Shown here one piece after another: positions 58,101 to 64,000 of a stretch of DNA of 64,000 nucleotides. The notes beneath the pieces were generated by a model, which did no database searches, was not told where the DNA came from, and saw only the letters and a list, made by a program, of their open reading frames with translations. The DNA comes from Xylaria sp. FL1777. Taxonomy: Eukaryota; Ascomycota; Sordariomycetes; Xylariales; Xylariaceae. Within the stretch, counting starts at the first letter, position 1. Each line of letters starts with the position of its first letter. The DNA lies in assembly GCA_022578965.1 (NCBI GenBank), contig MU400652.1, forward strand, positions 41,937 through 105,936, written 5' to 3'. The translations under genes and the position numbers were made by a program.

Positions 58101-59395
58101 TATTATAGCTAAAAACTAGTAACTTTTTAATTTAATAAAAAGCAAAAACTATTAATTAAAAAAGCAAAAAATAAAGCAAAAAAATCAGAAAAATCGCAAA
58201 AAAAATTCTGAACAAAATACTAAAAATATATTACAAATTCTACAAATTATTTAAAAAAAAAAAAAAAAAAAAACTTCTTAAATATAGCTTATAAAACTAT
58301 TATATTTTTATTAAAAAAAAATATTAACTAAAGCTTTATTAAGTATACTATATAAGCTTAAATAAAACAAACGCTTTATAAAAATACATTTAAAAAAATT
58401 TAGCAAAAAAATTTCTAAAAAAGTCTTAGTTATTTACTAAATACTTTATAATACTAATACTTAAAATAAAAAATAAAAAATAATTAATTAATAAAAAAAG
58501 AAAACTAATATAATAAATAATAATTAATTATTAACTATTAAACGTAATTATTATTATAAATAAATACTTTTTTACTTTATTAATAACTATAAAAAAAAAT
58601 ATTAGTTAAGCAAAATAGTTTATAGCAGTAAATATTTTAAATAAATATTATACTATTAAAATAGCTAAAAATAAAAAATAAAAAACTATTATACAAATAA
58701 TATATAAATTATATAAATATATAATTATGCTATAAAAACTATAAAACGTATTAGCTAGCTTTTAATACATAATAATAATAATTTTATAAAAGTTTTTAAA
58801 CAAATTTATATTTATTTACTTAAACAATATTTTAATTTATTTTAAAACATTAAAAAAATACAAAAAACATATAACTTAAGTATTAAAAACATTTAAATAA
58901 GCAAAATTATAACTTAACACAAAAAAATATATATAGCATACATAAAAAATTAACTTTTTAAAATTTATAATTACTTTAAAATAAATATAAATTTAATAGT
59001 TAAAAATTAATATAATATAAAACTAGAAAATATTTAATTTAACTATTATTATAAATATATAACAAGCATTAAAATTTTTGAACTATATTTAAATGTTAAT
59101 TTAAAACTTTAAAAAAATAGCATTTTACTTTATAAAGTATACAAAAAAAAAATATAAAAGAAAATCCTTTTTAATTTTAAAAGAAGCTTAAAAAGCTTTT
59201 AAAAAACTAAAACTAAAAGTTACTTTTAATCTTATAGTTAAACTACTTAATCTATAAAAAAAAAAAAAGCTAAAAATAAATGCTTTAAATAATATAATTA
59301 CAAAAGTTTTAAAACAGTTAAAAAACAACAAAAAATAGCACTTAATAGTTTATTATTTTAAAGCATTATAAAACGTAACATTATAATACCTTATA

Positions 59396-59443
59396 TATAA
59401 CAAAGAACTATTTGCAATTATTATAGCATTTAAAAAATAAAAA
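59396..59443 (+). pseudogene. Decayed RNase H block of the inner element
   Basis: Reads Y-N-K-E-L-F-A-I-I-I-A-F-K-K-stop-K, in the plus-strand orientation expected from the LTRs. Confidence 0.6.
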
Positions 59444-61832
59444 CTGTTTTTTATAAAAACTATAAAGCTAATTAAAATTTATTTAAATTATTAAAACTTA
59501 ACAAAATTTATAACTACGGAAAAAATTACTAAATAACATAAAAATTAAATAGTTTTTCTTTTTAAATTTAATTTTAAAATATATTACATTAAAAAAAAAA
59601 AAAACATTTAAGCAAACATATTTAGTTAATAAAATCAAAAAAAATTTAAAGTTCTAAAAAAAAACATTTAAGTATTATATTTTTAAAAAAATAAAAGCTT
59701 AAAAGTTAAAATTATACTTAAAAACCTTATAAATATATAGCTATAACAAGCTTATAACTTAAAAAAGTTAGCAAAACTATAAAAATACAAAAAATTAAAA
59801 AAAAACAACCTAATATATAAACATAAGGTTTATTTACTAGAATTCTTATAAAACAAGTTTATTAAAGAATTTTATAAATACTTATTATATAAACATTAAA
59901 AAGCAATAAAAATAGTTAAACAACTATAAAAAAAATACAATTTTTTAAAACTATAAAACATAGTTAAATTTATTATAAAAAAGTGCAATATTTATAATAA
60001 AGCTAAAGCAGCTTAATATAAGCTTTATAAACTACTATAACTTATATAAATACTTAAATAAGCATAGCATACTATTGCTTAAAATTTTATTACAGTACTA
60101 TTTTTATTAACTAATTTAGTTATAAAAGTATAATATAATAAAATATAAGTTATTATTAATAAATTTACTAAATATATTTATTTTTTATTATTTAAAGAAA
60201 ATATAATAGCTAAACAACTTGTATACGCTTTTATATGCTAATATTTAAATAAGCATAAATTACTAAAAAAAATTATTTTAAATTAAAATAAATTGTTTAC
60301 TTTTAAGTTTAAAACTAATTTTTTTAAACTTATTAGTATTAAATTAAAGTTTTTAACTGCTTATTATTTATAAACAAATAAATAAACAAAAAAACTAAAC
60401 TAAATATTAAAACAATATTTATAAAGTTATATTAACTATTAATAAAATAATTAAGTAAAACTATTACTAATAATACAAATCTTATATAATATATTAACAA
60501 ACAAAAATATAAGCATATTTTTGCATAAAGCTATTTATAAATAGCAAGCAATTATTAAAAAACAAAAAAAAACATTAATAAAAGCACTTGCTATTTTAAC
60601 TATAGTACTTTAAGCAAGAATTATTGCAATAAAAATTAAAACGTTATAAGCTAAACTATAACTATATTTTTAATTTTTATAACAATAAATGTTAATATAC
60701 TATAATAAAAAATAAACTAAAAAACTAGCTTTTAAAAAAAAAAACAAGGTTTACTTATTATAACAAAAATAAAACGCAAACATTAATATTTTTTAAATTA
60801 AAATAAAACAACTAAACAATAAATTAAAATTTAAAAAACTTGGTTTTTTTAAAATTAAAAAAGTTATTTTACTTATTAACTATAAACTATTATTATTAAA
60901 AAATATGTAAATTTACCTTATTTTTTACATTTTTTTACTAAAACTAGCATTTATTAAAATACTTATTAAAATATAACTAAAAATAAAAACAAATTAAAAC
61001 GTTTATAAAATTAAAAATATACTAAATTTCTGTTAAAATAATAATAACCTAAAGTATTTTATTAAATAAAAAAAATATTTATATGCTAATAATACTTAAA
61101 AACTTAAAAAATACCTAAAAACTACTAAAATAGTTATAAATTAGTTTTATTGCTAATACTTTAACTACTTAAAACTAAAAAAAAAAAGTTAGCTTTAAAA
61201 AAAACGCTTAAGAAATTTTAATTAAACTTAAATAAAGTAGCTTATGCTGCTTTAGCTTGCTTTTTTTGTTATTTTTGCTTTTTTGCTAGCGCTTTTTGTT
61301 TTTTTTTAATATGTTTTATTTTGTTTAATTTATTTAAGAACTAAAGCTTTTGCTAAACCATTTTAATACTTTTTACTTTTAAAAAACGTTTTTATATATA
61401 AAGCTAAGCTAACTTGCTTAAAACAAAATTAAAGCTATTTTAAGCTTATTTTAATTTTTTTTAAACTAAAAGTAACTATTGCTTTGCTTGTTTTTTTTTT
61501 TTCTTAAAACAATAGTGCTTAAAAACTATATTATTAATTAAGTTAATTAAAACTTTTAATTTGTTGCAAAAGCAACTAGCGCATATATATTTAAAACAAC
61601 AAAACATATTATTTGTTATTTTGCACATTAATAACTAATTAAAGCAGCAAAAATAAAGCATAATTTTATAGCTAGTAAAATTAATAAAAAAAGCAAAAAC
61701 GAGTTTTTGCTTTGTTTTAAATAAGCAGTTAGTTTTTTTAATATGCTTTAATATTATAACATATAAAAAAAAAAAAAAGAAAAAATACTTATAAAAAATT
61801 ATTAAAACAATAATTTTAAAAAAAGGAAATAA

Positions 61833-62327
61833 TATTACAAAATTAGCACAAAAGTAGCCTTTAAAGCAGCTTAATGCTTTTATATATATTTTGCACCTTT
61901 TTTTTTGCTAACTAAAGCTAAAATTACGTAATAACTTACTTAGTTTACTAAGCTTATAATAATTTAAAGCTTACTAAGCTTATAGTAATTTAAAGTTTAC
62001 TAAGCTTATAATAATTTAGTGCTTACTAAACTTGTAATAATTTAAAAAAAGTTATTACTTTTTTTATTTTTTTTTTGTTTATATAATTATGCACTTTTTA
62101 TATTTAGTTATTTATTTAGTTCTAGTTTTTTAGCTATTAATTTCTTTATAACTACTAAGCATTAATACATTTATTACTTTTAATCCTTTAAGACCCCTAT
62201 TAATGCACAGTAATAAAAGTACCCCGAAAATCTCTTTAACGGACTACTGCTAAGGATTCTATTATTACCTGCAAATCAAAACCCCAAAAGCGAACCCGTT
62301 ATATTAATATATAATAAGTTTATTACA
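61833..62327 (+). repeat. 3' LTR of the inner element (495 bp)
   Basis: Starts TATTACAAAATTAGCAC and ends TTATTACA. Its last third (about 62185-62300) keeps many C and G bases that are T and A in the 5' LTR, so it is the less mutated copy there. Confidence 0.85.
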
Positions 62328-62332
62328 GTTTG
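62328..62332 (+). repeat. Right target-site duplication of the inner element
   Basis: GTTTG immediately after the 3' LTR, pairing with GCTTG at 54627-54631. Confidence 0.65.
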
Positions 62333-63808
62333 CTTTTTTAGCGGTTTTTAGCGTATAAAAAACCTAAGGTTTAAGCAAGTTATTAATGTTAAAAATTAGC
62401 GTTAGTAATTATAACTGCATATTTAGCTTTAAAATTAATGCTTATAAATCGTAAAGCATTAATTTTAACTGTTAAAAACCTTTTAAAATATTTAATTTTA
62501 TAAAAGTAGCAAAATAAGCTTTTTTAAACGTAATAAAAAACTTAAGCTTAATAATATAATTAACATATAACTTAATAAATTTGTTAATTTAATAATTATA
62601 CGTTTGCTTTTATAAACTATAAAGCTTAACGTTAAATAGCTAAATTAAATGCAATAAATAAAAAAGCAAAACAATAGTTATAATGTTTTGTTTTTTGTAA
62701 AACTTTTTAAACTTAGCTAATACGTAATTTTTATGCTAGTTTAGCACTAATAATTAATATATGCTTTTTTAGAACAGCTAAGTATGTTTGTTAAAATGTT
62801 TTATTTATTTTAATTTTATATTATTGTTTGTTTATTTATTAAAACTAGTATTAATTACTTAATTTGCTAAAAAGTTAATATTTTTGTACTAATGCTAAAA
62901 ATAAAAAACGCTTTAAAGAATAATATATAAAAAAATAAATAAACTATATAAATTAATAAAATAAATTGCTATTAATTATTTTTTATTATTAAGCTGCACT
63001 ACTTTATGCTTTTTATGTTAATTAGCGCGTATAATAACTATATATGCGCAAATTTAGCTTATTATAAACTTAGTTTTATTAAAGTTTTAAACATTTTTAT
63101 TTTAAATGCTATATTACGATTTTATATGTGTATAACGCTTAAACTACGCGCTAATAATTTTTAGATTTTTGCATAATGCCTTTTAATAATTATAAGTATA
63201 CATAAACTATAATTTAAGCTTTTTATAGCAATTAACAAAATTATAAGCTTAATGCTTGCTAATAAGTAATACGTTTTATAAGTTACATAAAAAATCAGCT
63301 ATATTTTTTATAGTAATATAAGCAAAGGAATATTTTTGCTTATTTAAATTAATAATATATTTAAAAAAAACTTCTTTTTTAATTAAATCGAGTTTATGTA
63401 TATTAGCACAAGTTTTATTTTATGTAGTACAACTGTTTATTTTATAATATATAGTGCTTTTAAGAAATTAATAGATTTTATAAACGCGTTAAATGCTAAT
63501 TTTTAGCCTAGAATTAATAGCCTAAATAGTAAAAAGTATTTTAGCTTCTTTAGTTTTATTAAACATTATATTATTAAAGAATTATTACGTAATAAAGTTA
63601 AAGCAACGCGTTTATAAAAAAAGTGCGTTGCTTGCTTAAATGCATTACTTGCTTATAAACCACATTAAGCATTTTATTTAATATATTATATTTATGCTTA
63701 ATTGCTTTATATTATTTTATTTTATTACTTATACTTAAAATTAATTACTTTAATTAATTTTACTTATATATAAATTAAAAATAACTTAATTAAAAAAAGA
63801 AAAATAGT
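62333..63808. other. Distal part of the outer element after the nested insertion
   Basis: AT-rich, stop-saturated sequence between the inner 3' LTR and the outer 3' LTR; ends in a purine run (TAAAAAAAGAAAAATAGT-like) as expected for a polypurine tract. No domain recognised. Confidence 0.55.
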
Positions 63809-64000
63809 TATTATAACTAAGCTACTTAAATACTTTAGTACATATTATATGTTATATATATATATAAGATATTTTTTTATACCTATTTTATGAAAGTTTT
63901 TTTTTTTTTTTAAGCTTTAGTTTTATTAAATATTTACTATAAAACTAAAGATATATTAACTATTATATTTAACCTTTAATGCTTTATACTTTTTATAACA
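63809..64000 (+). repeat. 3' LTR of the outer element (192 bp, ends at window edge)
   Basis: Starts TATTATAACTAAGC and ends TTATAACA at the last base of the window; full-length match to 46407-46598. Confidence 0.78.

Larger units (their letters stand above)
54632..62327 (+). mobile_element. Inner Ty3/Gypsy LTR retrotransposon, 7,696 bp, RIP-degraded
   Basis: Complete element with 495-bp LTRs at both ends and a 5-bp target duplication. It lies in plus orientation: a purine-rich tract (AAAAAAAGGAAATAA-like, about 61818-61832) abuts the 3' LTR. A decayed RNase H motif, read as YNKELFAII then AFKK-stop-K (59396-59443), matches the Gypsy YDKELLAIxxAFKEWR pattern with D to N, E to K and W to stop. 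No open reading frame survives. It is inserted within the outer element and so is younger than it. Confidence 0.8.
46407..64000 (+). mobile_element. Outer Ty3/Gypsy LTR retrotransposon, RIP-degraded, interrupted by nested insertion(s)
   Basis: Bounded by two 192-bp LTRs (46407-46598 and 63809-64000) with TGTTATAA...TTATAACA-type ends. Between them, in order on the plus strand, are a decayed gag zinc knuckle (48149), reverse transcriptase (49441) and RNase H (about 50000). It is interrupted by the inner LTR element (54632-62327). Even without that insertion the span is about 9.9 kb, so further insertions are likely, perhaps including the GC-richer island at 50690. The 3' LTR ends exactly at the window edge, so its target duplication cannot be checked. 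Confidence 0.7.

Noticed and set aside
44690..64000. AT-rich block as inserted mitochondrial DNA
   Set aside because: It contains two LTR pairs, a target duplication and decayed Gypsy motifs, and no mitochondrial gene or rRNA/tRNA pattern was seen.
1..64000. CRISPR arrays, bacterial operons or ribosome binding sites
   Set aside because: The window is eukaryotic; no regularly spaced repeats of that kind exist and the tandem repeats seen are micro/minisatellites.

Overview
This is a fungal nuclear window, almost certainly from a filamentous ascomycete (Pezizomycotina). Genes carry several short GT-AG introns (about 50-125 nt) with CTAAC/CTGAC-type branch sites. The families are typical of that group: three HET-domain proteins, a KN-homeobox/C2H2 factor, a tannase-family esterase, alkane-type P450 fragments, an arrestin-like protein and an AKR13-like reductase. 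All exon structures are my own reconstructions from splice signals and reading-frame phase; I cannot place the species. The last 19 kb is a very AT-rich, RIP-type transposon block.

Layout. 1-844: 5' part of a P450 running off the left edge. 2.2-4.4 kb: four-helix membrane protein with a GC-AG intron. 5.3-6.1 kb: GNAT acetyltransferase interrupted by four in-frame TAG codons and nothing else. 6.2-9.9 kb: a trypsin-like protein (H/D/S triad visible) divergent from a membrane-anchored protein. 10.4-12.9 kb: HET protein. 14.1-15.4 kb: arrestin-like protein. 16.9-19.5 kb: two broken genes, the Cys-rich head of a copper P1B-ATPase and a frameshifted homeobox/C2H2 factor. 20.3-22.1 kb: tannase/feruloyl esterase. 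22.3-23.4 kb: five-exon gene of unknown function. 24.2-28.9 kb: 1438-aa HET-like protein. 31.0-33.1 kb: third HET protein. 33.5-34.8 kb: aldo-keto reductase. 36.1-37.1 kb: SDR. 38.1-40.0 kb: P450 remnant and TPR protein. 40.3-42.7 kb: seven-exon secreted SGNH hydrolase-like protein. 44.1-44.6 kb: small acidic/His-rich protein. From about 44.69 kb GC content collapses to an estimated 15-20% and no intact gene is visible. Inside are two nested Ty3/Gypsy LTR elements, both in + orientation: an inner one of 7,696 bp with 495-bp LTRs and a 5-bp target duplication, and an outer one with 192-bp LTRs whose 3' LTR ends at the window edge.

Main discovery candidate: intron 3 of the esterase gene (21007-21132) and intron 1 of the aldo-keto reductase gene (34723-34597) are the same sequence, about 94% identical, in two unrelated genes 13 kb apart. 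Both split an ATG codon as A|TG, both are in sense orientation, and both have an inverted-repeat pair near their ends. They look like a recently mobile introner-like element. A dispersed promoter repeat also links the homeobox and reductase upstream regions, with RIP-type changes in one copy.

The three HET proteins, the NLR-type TPR remnant and the trypsin-like protein suggest an accessory, allorecognition-rich neighbourhood abutting a transposon graveyard. Several genes here are in early decay.
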